Notes: generated by a model from the letters alone, not told the origin. DNA of 64,000 nucleotides from JAAELZ01 sp965237995 (GCA_965237995.1 CBDEGO010000004.1:372001-436000); one strand, 5' to 3'. Counted from the first letter of the stretch, positions 16,670 through 26,183 are shown. Translations and numbers: made by a program.

Positions 16670-17422
16670 ATGGATTATGTCATTGAAATATTCAAAAAAA
16701 GCAAAAGCTACTTGCCGTGGTTGCTCGTTCTATTGGCTTTTACTTTCGGTATTTATGCGCAATCTTCTGGCCTAGCTGATGAGTTCATGGATACCCGTGA
16801 AGATTGGATCTACTTGTTAAAAGCAAACATTTACATTGTTGTTGCATCAGGAATTTTTGCTTCAGTTCTCGGCATCGTGTCGGGCATTTTGCTGACTCGC
16901 CCTTGGTTTAAACGTTATGCTAATGCATTAATGCAAGGGTTTAATATTCTTTCAGCTGTTCCTACCTTGGCCATACTTGCGCTGATTATGACCGCTACAG
17001 GAATAGGCTTTAAATCTGCCTTTATTGGTCTGGTTACCGTTACGCTTTTACCCGTGGTGAAGAATACCTATCAAGGCATTCTAGAAGTGCCTGGTTACTT
17101 AATAGAGGCAGCACGTGGCCAAGGAATGACTGATAACCAGATACTCTGGAAGGTACAGGTTCCTAATGCGTTATACGTTATCAGTGCAGGTATACGTACT
17201 GGTTTTGCTTTGAATGTAGGGACCAGCCCTTTGATTACACTTATCGCAGCTAATAGCTTGGGCGAATATATATTTACTGGGATTCAATTGAACGATTTTA
17301 ACTCATTGCTGATTGGCTCACTTTCCGTTGCGATTCTGGCTGTTATGACTGATTTTGTATTGTCAAAGCTTCAGTTTTGGCTCGTTCCAAAAGGCGTTAA
17401 CCCTCAGCGTTTTTCAACATAA
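16670..17422 (+). CDS. Betaine/choline-type ABC transporter permease (OpuCD/YehY-like)
   Basis: 250 residues. It has an N-terminal membrane anchor, then a permease core with LIEAARGQGMTDNQILWKVQ (EAA loop), PNALYVISAGIRTGFALNVG and a C-terminal ILAVMTDFVLSKLQ. It pairs with the shorter permease at 14869 to make a heterodimeric channel. Spacing in the operon is two bases upstream and 42 bases to the binding-protein gene. Confidence 0.88.
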   Translation: MDYVIEIFKKSKSYLPWLLVLLAFTFGIYAQSSGLADEFMDTREDWIYLLKANIYIVVASGIFASVLGIVSGILLTRPWFKRYANALMQGFNILSAVPTLAILALIMTATGIGFKSAFIGLVTVTLLPVVKNTYQGILEVPGYLIEAARGQGMTDNQILWKVQVPNALYVISAGIRTGFALNVGTSPLITLIAANSLGEYIFTGIQLNDFNSLLIGSLSVAILAVMTDFVLSKLQFWLVPKGVNPQRFST

Positions 17423-17464
17423 AATTTTCTACCAACATAAAACCGTTAACAATAGGATATAACT

Positions 17465-18373
17465 ATGAAATCAATAAGCATACTAAAAACAATTAGCACT
17501 GCAGCAGTTGCAGTGGCTTTCACTTTCACTCTAACTGCATACAGTGCCCAAGCCGCGTCGATTACGATTGGCGGTAAAGGCTTTACCGAGCAACTATTAG
17601 TCGCCGAGATGACATCACAATTCCTGCAAAGCAAAGGTTATGAGACTGAGCTTAAAACAGGTATGGGTACGTCGCTAGTACGTGAAGCACTTGAGAACAA
17701 GCAAGTTGATATGTATTGGGAATATACCGGAACTGCTTTCCTAACCTTCCATAAAAGCACCTTTAACAATCAGTCAGGCGATGAGATATATGAAGCAGTC
17801 AAACTAAAAGATGCGGAGGACAATATAGTCTGGATGAATAAATCTAATGCGAATAACACGTATGCTTTGGCAGTTCGCGCCGCAGATGCTGATAGTAAAG
17901 GCTTGAAAACACTTGAAGATCTAGCAATTAAGCTTAATGGTGGTGAAGCTCTTACATTTGGTTGTAACATCGAGTTTTATAAGCGTGATGACGGATTAAA
18001 GCCTTTGCAAAAAGCCTATGGGTTTGAGTTTCCACGTTCTGATGTGAAGCGAATGGATTCAGGTCTAGTTTATAAAGCACTTAACGAAAGTCAGATTGAT
18101 GTTGGATTGGTATTCGCGACCGATGGTCGTGTCCCTGCTTTCGATTTTACAATACTACAAGATACCAAAAACTTTTTCCCAGCATATGCACTAACACCAA
18201 CAGTACGCAAAGAAACATTGGATGCAAATCCTGATTTAGCGGAGCAGCTAAACACGTTGTCTGCTTTACTGGATGATGCCACAATGGCAGCTTTAAATGC
18301 AGAAGTGGATGTCGATAAAAAATCAACTCAGGAAGTGGCAAAAGCATTTCTGAGCTCAAAGGGCATGCTCTAG
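17465..18373 (+). CDS. Betaine/choline-type periplasmic binding protein (OpuCC/OsmF-like)
   Basis: 302 residues. It has a signal peptide (basic start, hydrophobic core, cleavage near YSAQAA). The mature domain has the family landmarks ITIGGKGFTEQLLVAEM, MYWEYTGTAFL and a C-terminal LNTLSALLDDATMAALNAEV, as in OpuAC/OsmF/YehZ proteins that bind quaternary ammonium solutes. It is last in the operon and is followed by a strong terminator at 18401. The ligand cannot be fixed from sequence alone. The catabolic neighbours downstream suggest a betaine used as food as much as an osmolyte. Confidence 0.9.
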   Translation: MKSISILKTISTAAVAVAFTFTLTAYSAQAASITIGGKGFTEQLLVAEMTSQFLQSKGYETELKTGMGTSLVREALENKQVDMYWEYTGTAFLTFHKSTFNNQSGDEIYEAVKLKDAEDNIVWMNKSNANNTYALAVRAADADSKGLKTLEDLAIKLNGGEALTFGCNIEFYKRDDGLKPLQKAYGFEFPRSDVKRMDSGLVYKALNESQIDVGLVFATDGRVPAFDFTILQDTKNFFPAYALTPTVRKETLDANPDLAEQLNTLSALLDDATMAALNAEVDVDKKSTQEVAKAFLSSKGML

Positions 18374-18400
18374 CTCTAAACTCACACATTTAGTACTGAT

Positions 18401-18433
18401 AGCGCAATGGTGAATCACCATTGCGCTTTTTTT
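18401..18433 (+). terminator. Rho-independent terminator of the ABC-transporter operon
   Basis: A perfect 12-bp stem, AGCGCAATGGTG with CACCATTGCGCT, a 3-base loop and a run of seven T. It lies 28 bases after the binding-protein stop. Confidence 0.93.
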
Positions 18434-18698
18434 ATTGGAATAATATTTAGAGTATAGCCCGAACTGTTTGTTGTAAAGTGCTCGCATAATGATCGAATTT
18501 GGAATTAGCTCCCGAAAGGAAAATCGTTGCCCGATCAACAACTTTTGTTAAAACCGTTACGAGGTAAAAATTACTGAGCTGAATGTTACGGCTAATCGTG
18601 TAAACATTAGAACCTATAAAATCCTAGCTAAGATTTAACGAGTATTTCTTTTTCTTTAGCTTTTACTATATATTTAAAGTACAGCTGAATAAAGAACC

Positions 18699-19673
18699 AT
18701 GCAGAGAGAATTGTGTCACAACGTAGATCAATTTAAGCCCAAGCATTTTGGTTTTCTAATTGTTTCAGACTTTCCGCTTGTCCCTTATTCCTCTTCGATA
18801 GAAACCTTGCGTATGGCTAATCGCCTGCAAGGAGAAAAATTATATACATGGGAGACAGTTACCCTTAATGGTGAATCCATATCTGCGAGTTGCGGTTTAG
18901 AGGTTACGCCTAAGCGCGCGGCGACACCTACAATGTCTTTTGCAGGTTTATTTGTTTGTGGGGGAATTGAAATCCAGAAAGCTTGGCAACCCGAACTGGG
19001 AAACTGGCTTAGGATACTGACGAAAAAGGGGGTTCCGTTAGGCGCATTGAGTACCGGTTCTTATTTACTAGCGAAAGCGGGTTTGCTGGATGGTTATCGA
19101 TGCGCAATTCACTGGGACAACCTTATAACCTCACGTGAAGAGTTCCCCAGAGTATCGTTTAGCAATTCAATATATGAAATTGACCGGGATCGCTATACCT
19201 GCGCGGGTGGCGTTACTGCTATCGATATGATGCTACATTTGGTTTCGCTTGAACACGGGAACAAGCTGGTCCAGTCAATTAGCGATGAACTGGTATTAGA
19301 TCGCATGCGCGGTACATTAGATCAGCAGTGTATCCCTCTGCACCACGAAATAGGAACATCTCAGCCTAAATTGACCGAAGTGGCAACGCTCATGACGACG
19401 AACATAGAAGAACCTTTGAGTATTGACGAGTTGGCTGCTTATGTCGATATTTCCCGCCGACAATTAGAAAGATTATTTCGCAGTTATACAAATAAAACGC
19501 CCAATCGATACTATATTGATTTACGCTTAAAAGCTGCACGTAGATTATTGTTGCAAACCGAAAAATCGATTACTGAAATTTCAATTGTCTGTGGATTTTC
19601 TTCACTCGGGCATTTTAGTAAGTGCTATCGAGATGAATTCGGTTTATCACCACGTTCTGATCGCAATAAGTAG
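18699..19673 (+). CDS. GlxA/GbdR-like AraC-family transcription regulator
   Basis: 324 residues. An N-terminal DJ-1/PfpI-like (class I amidotransferase-fold) domain (about 15-200) is followed by an AraC DNA-binding domain (about 220-320) with two helix-turn-helix units: IDELAAYVDISRRQLERLF and ITEISIVCGFSSLGHFSKCY. In the elbow that normally carries the DJ-1 cysteine this protein reads LGALSTGSYLLA, without the cysteine, as in GbdR-type sensors. GbdR activates glycine-betaine/dimethylglycine catabolism in Pseudomonas. The flanking Opu genes and amine oxidoreductase make a similar role likely here. Confidence 0.82.
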   Translation: MQRELCHNVDQFKPKHFGFLIVSDFPLVPYSSSIETLRMANRLQGEKLYTWETVTLNGESISASCGLEVTPKRAATPTMSFAGLFVCGGIEIQKAWQPELGNWLRILTKKGVPLGALSTGSYLLAKAGLLDGYRCAIHWDNLITSREEFPRVSFSNSIYEIDRDRYTCAGGVTAIDMMLHLVSLEHGNKLVQSISDELVLDRMRGTLDQQCIPLHHEIGTSQPKLTEVATLMTTNIEEPLSIDELAAYVDISRRQLERLFRSYTNKTPNRYYIDLRLKAARRLLLQTEKSITEISIVCGFSSLGHFSKCYRDEFGLSPRSDRNK

Positions 19674-19776
19674 CAACCGCAAGACCAACTTGACACACTC
19701 AGGCTTGACTCTTTTGCTTAGTTTTATATGGGGCCAAGCTATTCAATAGCGCGAAAGCGCATCCGTTTCATAGAGC

Positions 19777-21123
19777 CTAGCTCCACGGAAATGGGCTATT
19801 GGAAACTGGATGAAGTTTTCCTTCTGCGTAACGCGAGAATCGAAAAGGTGTTAACAAGGGTGGGGTTTCACCACAAATATCGGCCGCAACCAGTTTGCCT
19901 ACTCCAAGCATTTTATAACCATGGTTGGAATCCGCGACCAGATAGCAATTGTCACGAATGGTGTCAAACACGGGAAAGCTATCCGGCGTAAACGCTCCGA
20001 TTCCGCCTGATGGTTCATGGGTTTTGTATTTACCCAGAGTACCTTCAAAGCGTTTATGACAATGTGCGAGAGCAGATACCCACATTTCTGCAAAATCTTC
20101 TCCGACAATAAATTCGGGCGATTCAGGTCCGTAAGGATCTACCGCAACCTCATCGGCATCTTTATCCACAATAAAGGGAGCTGCCCCGCCTTGCACGCCG
20201 TCAAAATGAAAATCAGGTTTATAATAAATCCCCCACAGTTTATCCGTAATCAGTCTGCGATCATATTGAGAGTACAAGGGCGCATCGGTGTCAACATGAA
20301 TAACGGGAGGCATTTTGCCATCATTTGTAACAAGCATTTTTGGATCGACTCCCAATGTGCCTTCTTGTAGCGACCAGTAGGTCCACATTGGGATATTTTC
20401 TGTAAGCTGACCCGTATCCGTGTTCTTGATACTGATTGTTTTTGGCATATCGAGCATATCCCAGAACTGCTTTGCCCACGGCCCTGCTCCAATCACCACA
20501 TAATCAGTTTCAATCGTGCCCTTATCGGTATTTACCGCTCGGATAGTGTTATGGGTATCTTCTTCAAACCCCGTCACTGTCACGCCGGTAATTATACGCA
20601 CTCCCTCTGCTTCAGCTTTGGCAGCAAGGGCATACATTGCTTTTGTGTTATTAGCATATCCTCCCGGCATCTCATGCAAAACAGAACTTATGTTTTTAGC
20701 CTGCCAGTCATCAAATAATCCTCGCATATATGTCGTGCAGTCTTTTTCACCTTCAATAAAGTTAGAGGCGTAATTGATCGCCTTTTGTTGTTCGTAAATG
20801 GAAGCTACATCTTCATGCATATGTTCACAAGAAATCTGCATGTAGCCTACCGAGTGATAGCTATAAGCTGTCGGATCACTTTCCCAGACACTTACACTAT
20901 GTGCCATTAATTCACGCATTGCGGGCTGGAAGTAATTATTTCGAATAACACCACATGCAATGCCCGTTGCACCAGCTGCAGTTCCGCTTTTATCCAATAT
21001 AATAATGTCTTTGCCGGACCCTTTACCGCGGGCACTAAGTTCAAGTGCTAGATGATAGGCTGTACTTAAACCATGAATACCCGCACCGATAATGACATAT
21101 GGAGATTTAGTTGGAAATGACAT
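19777..21123 (-). CDS. FAD-dependent amine (sarcosine/dimethylglycine oxidase-like) oxidoreductase
   Basis: 448 residues of the DAO family. The FAD-binding GxGxxG is YVIIGAGIHGLSTAYHL at the N-terminus, with an Asp/Lys end to beta-2 (IIILDKSG). A second ADP contact is TDYVVIGAGPWAKQF, and the C-terminal flavin loop is DSNHGYKMLGVG. DAO enzymes of this type oxidise N-methyl amines or amino acids. It lies between a GbdR-like regulator and an MttB homologue, which supports an N-methyl substrate. It is convergent with the regulator gene. The nitrilase pseudogene lies upstream on the same strand and may once have been co-transcribed. Confidence 0.82.
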   Translation of the reverse strand: MSFPTKSPYVIIGAGIHGLSTAYHLALELSARGKGSGKDIIILDKSGTAAGATGIACGVIRNNYFQPAMRELMAHSVSVWESDPTAYSYHSVGYMQISCEHMHEDVASIYEQQKAINYASNFIEGEKDCTTYMRGLFDDWQAKNISSVLHEMPGGYANNTKAMYALAAKAEAEGVRIITGVTVTGFEEDTHNTIRAVNTDKGTIETDYVVIGAGPWAKQFWDMLDMPKTISIKNTDTGQLTENIPMWTYWSLQEGTLGVDPKMLVTNDGKMPPVIHVDTDAPLYSQYDRRLITDKLWGIYYKPDFHFDGVQGGAAPFIVDKDADEVAVDPYGPESPEFIVGEDFAEMWVSALAHCHKRFEGTLGKYKTHEPSGGIGAFTPDSFPVFDTIRDNCYLVADSNHGYKMLGVGKLVAADICGETPPLLTPFRFSRYAEGKLHPVSNSPFPWS

Positions 21124-21257
21124 GGTGATTGTGACGTTTTAGGAAAACTCTATTTGAGCAAACTTGGGCTAACAAGATGTCAAAAAATACGACTAGGTTA
21201 TTAGAAATAACGACTCTTAATACAAGCTTTCATTGCTCTCCTAGAAATGGCTACTAA

Positions 21258-22097
21258 TCAGATTTGTATAGTTAAAGCCTCACCATCACTTAATGTGGGC
21301 AAATCAAACCGTGTTTTAATTGTCTCGGAAAAGTCAATTTCAATCGTCTGAATCTTAGCACTATGCCCCATTTTGAACAGGCTATTTCCACAAGGATCAA
21401 TCACGCTGGGTTGGCCAAAAAAGCTGAAGCCCTCGTCTACACCTACACGATTAACCATAACTACAAACATGCCCCATGTCATCGCATTGCGTTGTATGTT
21501 TATTTGCCAGCCATCGATGTTATCGTAACGCCCTCGTACAGAATTGCGCGCGGTGGACACTGGCTATAACAACAGTTGATTTCCACAAAGTCCTTAGAGA
21601 TACACTAATGCCGGGTTCCAACTATCTGCACAGGTCAAAATGCTCGCTGTGTATCCATTCGAGTTAACCTCTCTCCTGGTATGTTGCTTACCTCTGGCAA
21701 AATACGCACCCTCATTGAGACGTCCATAGGTTGGAATATTGATTTTCCGCTGTTTCACCATCTTTTAACGCGTACACCGTATTATAAAACAGGCCCTCAA
21801 ACGTCACTTCTATCCCACTTACTAGGCTAATCACACCCGTGCTCTTTTGTGGCAGTGCCTAGATATACTCATGCTTATCATTTATCGCAACATCAAGAAT
21901 GGTTGCTAGCTTTGGACTGCCATGCAAAGAAAACTCTGGGAATACCACAATCTCCGCCTTACGCGCAATTGCGTCACTAATGGCATCATAGTACTGAATA
22001 AGATTATTAGGTAAATCGTGACTGACTCGGTTTGAGCAAGGGCAAGGTTTAACTTGGTTTCTTCGTTCTCAATATTATACAAATAGTTTAACAACAA
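21258..22097 (-). pseudogene. Nitrilase (carbon-nitrogen hydrolase) family pseudogene
   Basis: Read on the minus strand in shifting frames, the fragments line up with a whole nitrilase-fold enzyme of about 280 residues. They are TKLNLALAQTESV, then AEIVVFPEFSLHGSP (catalytic Glu), then ILTCADSWNPALVYL (catalytic Cys), then NIDGWQINIQRNAMTWG and GFSFFGQPSVIDPCG. Lesions are frameshifts near 22020 and 21718, an in-frame TAG at 21861-21859, a TAA at 21596-21594 and a TAG at 21566-21564. It cannot make a functional protein. Its place between the oxidoreductase and mttB suggests it once belonged to the same pathway. Confidence 0.85.
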
Positions 22098-22242
22098 CCT
22101 ACATCGGTCATACGGTACTTCACATTGCTGTTAACAGTGAAATAGCGACATAGTTTTCTGTCTATGCGTTGTTATACAGATTTTCCCATTTTTTATTGTA
22201 ATACTCCGAACAAATCTCAGTAATAAATCAATATCTAAAAGT

Positions 22243-23781
22243 ATGTCAACCGAACGAAGAGGCGGACGCCGCCATAACAAACAAAGCCATGCACAGGGTA
22301 TAAATCAGCTTCCTAAGCAACATCTAATCAATCCCATGACTCCGGCAACAGTACTGTCTGAAGATGAAATAGAAAGCATCCACCAAGCTTCTTTATGCTT
22401 GTTGCGTGATACTGGTATTGACGTGCTGTTGCCCGAAGCACGAGATATTCTGGTCAAAGCAGGTGCTATGTTGGAAAAAGGCAGTTCGCGTATTCGGTTC
22501 GACCCCGATATGATAGAGCAAAGCATTGGCCTCGCCCCTAAAGAGGTGGTGGTTCATGCACGAAACCCCCAAAACAATATCACCATTGGTGGAAATCACG
22601 TCGTCTTCGATACTGTAAGTTCAGCACCGAATTGCTCTGATTTGCAAGGTGGCAGGCGCACTGGAAATATTGAGGATTTCCGGAAATTTGTCAAACTAGC
22701 ACAATATTTTAATATCATCGGCTGCGTTGGAGGTTACCCTGTAGAGCCGATTGACTGGCACCCTTCTATTCGTCATTTAGAGGGTACACGAGATTTTATT
22801 CAACTCACTGATAAACCACTTCGAGGATATGCCACCGAAAAGCATCGCCTACTGGACGCACTGGAAATGGTGCGGATCGGTCGTGGTATCGACCAAGACC
22901 AATTTGAGCGCGAAACCAGTGTGATGACAACCGTTAATGTCAATTCACCTCTTGCGCTAGATACCGTCATGCTTGAGGGCATTATTGAGATGGCAAAACG
23001 GAATCAGCTAATTATTTTGACGCCGTTTACCCTGGCTGGTGCAATGGCACCTATTACCTTGGCTGGTGCGCTTACACAACAGAATGCGGAAGCACTAGCT
23101 GGTTATACCCTATCTCAGATCGTCAATCCTGGCGCACCCATTATGTACGGTGGATTTACCTCTAACGTTGATATGAGATCTGGCTCACCTGCTTTTGGCA
23201 CGCCGGAATATATGAAAACAGCCATCGCGGGAGGACAACTTGCGAGGCGATATGAACTACCCTACCGCTCATCGAATGTTTGTGCAGCGAACTCAGTAGA
23301 TGCACAGGCGGCGTACGAATCCGTATTTTCGCTATGGGGTGCTATGTCGGGCGGTTGCAATTTACTCAAGCATGGCGCTGGTTGGCTGGAGGGTGGTTTA
23401 TGTGCATCGTTTGAAAAATTCATACTGGACGTAGATCTTCTGCAAATGGTATCTCAGTTCCTACAACCGATTAAAGTTGACGACAGCGAGATTGCACTTG
23501 ATACGATAGCTGAAGTGGGTCCAGGGGGGCATTTTTTTGGCACTCAGCATACTCAGGAGCGTTATAAGAATGCTTTTTATGCTCCACTAATTTCAGATTG
23601 GCGTAATTATGAATCTTGGCAGGAAGCTGGAGCGCCTCAGGCACATGAAAAAGCAAATACACTATATCAACAAGCATTGCAGGAATATGAAAAACCCGCG
23701 CTTGATGAATCCATAAAAGACGAACTGGATGACTTCGTCGCTCGTCGAATATCAGAAGGTGGCGTAAAAACAGATTTTTAA
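22243..23781 (+). CDS. MttB-superfamily (trimethylamine/betaine) methyltransferase, non-pyrrolysine
   Basis: 512 residues with the MttB-like TIM-barrel pattern: an N-terminal LSEDEIESIHQASLCLLRDTGIDV and SRIRFDPDMIEQSI. Mid-protein it has ILTPFTLAGAMAPITLAGAL and NPGAPIMYGGFTSNVDMRSG. The C-terminus has GPGGHFFGTQHTQERYKNAF. There is no in-frame TAG, so it belongs to the large group without pyrrolysine that includes glycine-betaine (MtgB), proline-betaine (MtpB) and carnitine (MtcB) demethylases. Those move a methyl group to a corrinoid protein, but no corrinoid protein, second-step methyltransferase or reactivase is in the window. It is divergent from the nitrilase pseudogene. Confidence 0.88.
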   Translation: MSTERRGGRRHNKQSHAQGINQLPKQHLINPMTPATVLSEDEIESIHQASLCLLRDTGIDVLLPEARDILVKAGAMLEKGSSRIRFDPDMIEQSIGLAPKEVVVHARNPQNNITIGGNHVVFDTVSSAPNCSDLQGGRRTGNIEDFRKFVKLAQYFNIIGCVGGYPVEPIDWHPSIRHLEGTRDFIQLTDKPLRGYATEKHRLLDALEMVRIGRGIDQDQFERETSVMTTVNVNSPLALDTVMLEGIIEMAKRNQLIILTPFTLAGAMAPITLAGALTQQNAEALAGYTLSQIVNPGAPIMYGGFTSNVDMRSGSPAFGTPEYMKTAIAGGQLARRYELPYRSSNVCAANSVDAQAAYESVFSLWGAMSGGCNLLKHGAGWLEGGLCASFEKFILDVDLLQMVSQFLQPIKVDDSEIALDTIAEVGPGGHFFGTQHTQERYKNAFYAPLISDWRNYESWQEAGAPQAHEKANTLYQQALQEYEKPALDESIKDELDDFVARRISEGGVKTDF

Positions 23782-23793
23782 GACTAAAGGGAA

Positions 23794-23814
23794 CATTTGA
23801 ACAGAAACTTACGG
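23794..23814 (+). repeat. 21-bp dispersed repeat, copy 1
   Basis: CATTTGAACAGAAACTTACGG, 13 bases after the mttB stop. It recurs with one mismatch at 50687-50707 in another intergenic region. Confidence 0.5.
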
Positions 23815-24060
23815 TTTCGATAAAATTAAGGGATGGCGACCGTCCGAATTTTGTCTTGTTAATATGTGCAATTAAATCAACCTAGAACACAGGTTGGTCA
23901 TCTATTTAGAGCTGCTAGTTGTATAATAGTGTTGTAGTGATTCTAGCTTATCGAAAACCCTAATAGAGCTTTTATCGATTCAATATGTCAGAATAATTGA
24001 ACTCCCGCTTTGGGCAAAAAGCGCCCATTCATTGACTTTCAATCTGGCAGTAGGATACTC

Positions 24061-25664
24061 AGGCTGTGTGAAAACACCATAAAAGGTATAATCAATTCAG
24101 TAAGTTAGGGAATTGAACTATGAGTCGCTTTATTGAAGGAGAATCACGCAGCCAGTCGACTTTATTCCCTGCACGAATCGAAGAATATATCTCAGAAGAC
24201 AGCCCAGTTCGGGTAATTGATGCTTTTGTTAATGAACTAAATTTAGTCGATCTAGGCTTTTCATCAGCTAAACCACAAGCGACAGGAAGGCCCGCGTATC
24301 ATCCAGCTATACTGCTTAAGCTGTATATCTACGGCTATCTCAATAAGGTTCAATCAAGTCGTAAATTAGAGCGCGAAGCTAATCGTAATCTTGAATTAAT
24401 ATGGTTGCTCAATCGCTTAGCGCCTGACTTTAAGACCATTGCAGATTTCCGTAAAGATAACAGCCTTGGCATCAAAGGGTGTTGTCGGCAATTCGTCATG
24501 CTTTGCAAGCAACTGAACCTGTTTGCTAATTCACTAATTGCCATAGATGGCAGCCGATTCGGTGCAGTTAATAACCGAGATCGCAATTACACCAAAGCGA
24601 AAGTCAAAAGGCGTATTGAAGCGATTGATAAGAGTGTTGATCGTTATTTGTCTCAGCTTGAAAGCCTTGATCGACAAGATAGGGCTATTCCAGAAGCCAA
24701 GACGCGCCATATTCATAAACAACTTGGTTCATTGAAACGTCAGATGGCCCAAGTGAAAGCCATCGAGAGTGAACTAGAGTTAGCCCCAGATAAACAGATA
24801 TCGTTAACATATCCTGATGCTAGAGCGATGTCTACCAATGCGCGAAGCTCAGGCAATGTGGGCTACAACGTACAAACGGCGGTTGATACTGAGCACCATT
24901 TAATCGTCACTCACGAGGTATCGAAGGCAATGAGTGACCGCCGCATGCTGACCAAGATGTCGGTTAAGGCACAAGAAGCAACGGGCATTGATGAACTAGA
25001 AGTGATCGCTGATCGAGGTTACTTCACGATGGAAGAAATCAAATCAACAGTTGATGCAGGCATTACGCCTTATGTGCCTAAATCATTAACGCCAGGCAAT
25101 GCGCCTAGAGGTGTCTTTGATCGGCGAGACTTTGTTTATGTTGAAGAGGGTGATGAATATCGATGTCCTGCTGGTGAACGCTTACCAAGGCAAACCAAGA
25201 CCATGGCGGGAAGTATGTTGATGCATCGTTATTGGAGCAAGAACTGCGGCAGTTGTGCTTTGAAGTCAAAGTGTACTACAGGCAAAGAAAGGCGAGTTAC
25301 GCGCTGGGAGCACGGTAAGGTAATTGAAATCCACGAACGTAAAATGGAAGAAAATTCGACGATGATGCAGCTAAGGAAACAAACAGTTGAACATCCGTTC
25401 GGCACGATAAAGTCGTGGATGGGCATGGCTCACTTTAAGACGAAGCGACTGAAGAATGTGGGCACTGAAATGGCGTTACACGTATTGGCTTACAATATCA
25501 CCCGAATGATCAATATCATGGGAGTAAAGCCGTTAATTAATGCGATTGAAGCCTAGCAATGACACTCGTCCTTAATAAATACCAGTTTATAGTGGAAAAC
25601 CAGAGGCAGTCAAACTAATATGTGCCTCTACGAACGAGTACCGATTTACATTTTCACACAGTCT
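24061..25664 (+). mobile_element. IS1182-family insertion sequence
   Basis: About 1.6 kb bounded by imperfect 14-bp terminal inverted repeats. The left end is AGGCTGTGTGAAAA at 24061-24074. The right end is TTTTCACACAGTCT at 25651-25664. They pair with one mismatch. One transposase gene (24120-25556) fills the inside. I could not see a clear target-site duplication, so the exact ends may shift by a few bases. Confidence 0.82.
24120..25556 (+). CDS. IS1182-family transposase
   Basis: 478 residues, full length. The N-terminal DUF772-type region reads ARIEEYISEDSPVRVIDAF, GRPAYHPAILLKLYIYGYL and RNLELIWLLNRLAPDFKTIADFR. The DDE catalytic domain includes IDGSRFGAVN (first Asp), ADRGYFTM (second Asp) and MEENSTMMQLRKQTVEHPFG (Glu region). 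A zinc-like cysteine cluster, CPAGE to CGSCALKSKC, lies between the second Asp and the Glu, as is usual for the family. The frame is intact, so the element may still be active. Confidence 0.93.
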   Translation: MSRFIEGESRSQSTLFPARIEEYISEDSPVRVIDAFVNELNLVDLGFSSAKPQATGRPAYHPAILLKLYIYGYLNKVQSSRKLEREANRNLELIWLLNRLAPDFKTIADFRKDNSLGIKGCCRQFVMLCKQLNLFANSLIAIDGSRFGAVNNRDRNYTKAKVKRRIEAIDKSVDRYLSQLESLDRQDRAIPEAKTRHIHKQLGSLKRQMAQVKAIESELELAPDKQISLTYPDARAMSTNARSSGNVGYNVQTAVDTEHHLIVTHEVSKAMSDRRMLTKMSVKAQEATGIDELEVIADRGYFTMEEIKSTVDAGITPYVPKSLTPGNAPRGVFDRRDFVYVEEGDEYRCPAGERLPRQTKTMAGSMLMHRYWSKNCGSCALKSKCTTGKERRVTRWEHGKVIEIHERKMEENSTMMQLRKQTVEHPFGTIKSWMGMAHFKTKRLKNVGTEMALHVLAYNITRMINIMGVKPLINAIEA

Positions 25665-25754
25665 GTACCAATATGATCAAGCGCGAAGCGTTATTTATGT
25701 CACGCCTGCATAACGACTCGCATTTTTGAGCTAACAACAAATACGGGAGGAATT

Positions 25755-26183
25755 ATGCGAGTAGTAAAAGATATTTTAACCATCAAAGGTGGTGACGTTA
25801 AAACCGCTGAAACCACACAAAGTGTTTTTAGCGCTGTTGAAATAATGGAAGAGATAGGCATCGGCGCGCTTGTGGTGATGAAAGACAGCAAGCTTGCGGG
25901 CATCATTTCAGAGCGCGACTGTATGTGCAAACTTACCCTACTTCATAAATCTGCTGACGATACGCTGGTGGGCGACATCATGACAAGCGAGGTGATGGTG
26001 GTTAAAGAAGAAACGCCGATCAGCGAGTGCATGGCTTTGATGTCAGAAAAACATTTGCGCCATTTGCCGGTAATGGAAGATGATGAGCTACGCGGAATAA
26101 TCTCAATTGGTGACGTCGTTAAGGAAGTTATCCGCCAGCAAGACGCTGAGATTAAACAGTTACAAGGTTACATCTATTCTTAA
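25755..26183 (+). CDS. Tandem CBS-domain protein
   Basis: 142 residues made of two CBS motifs: the first about 10-65 (VFSAVEIMEEIGIGALVVM, GIISERDCM), the second about 75-130 (ISECMALMSEKHLRHLPVM, GIISIGDVV). Stand-alone CBS pairs bind adenine nucleotides and act as energy sensors; the partner is unknown. A good ribosome-binding site (GGGAGGAA) precedes the ATG. The IS element ends 90 bases upstream and may have replaced part of its promoter region. Confidence 0.88.
   Translation: MRVVKDILTIKGGDVKTAETTQSVFSAVEIMEEIGIGALVVMKDSKLAGIISERDCMCKLTLLHKSADDTLVGDIMTSEVMVVKEETPISECMALMSEKHLRHLPVMEDDELRGIISIGDVVKEVIRQQDAEIKQLQGYIYS

Noticed and set aside
22243..23781. Pyrrolysine-containing MttB
   Set aside because: The frame runs from 22243 to 23781 with no internal TAG, and no pyl genes are in the window.
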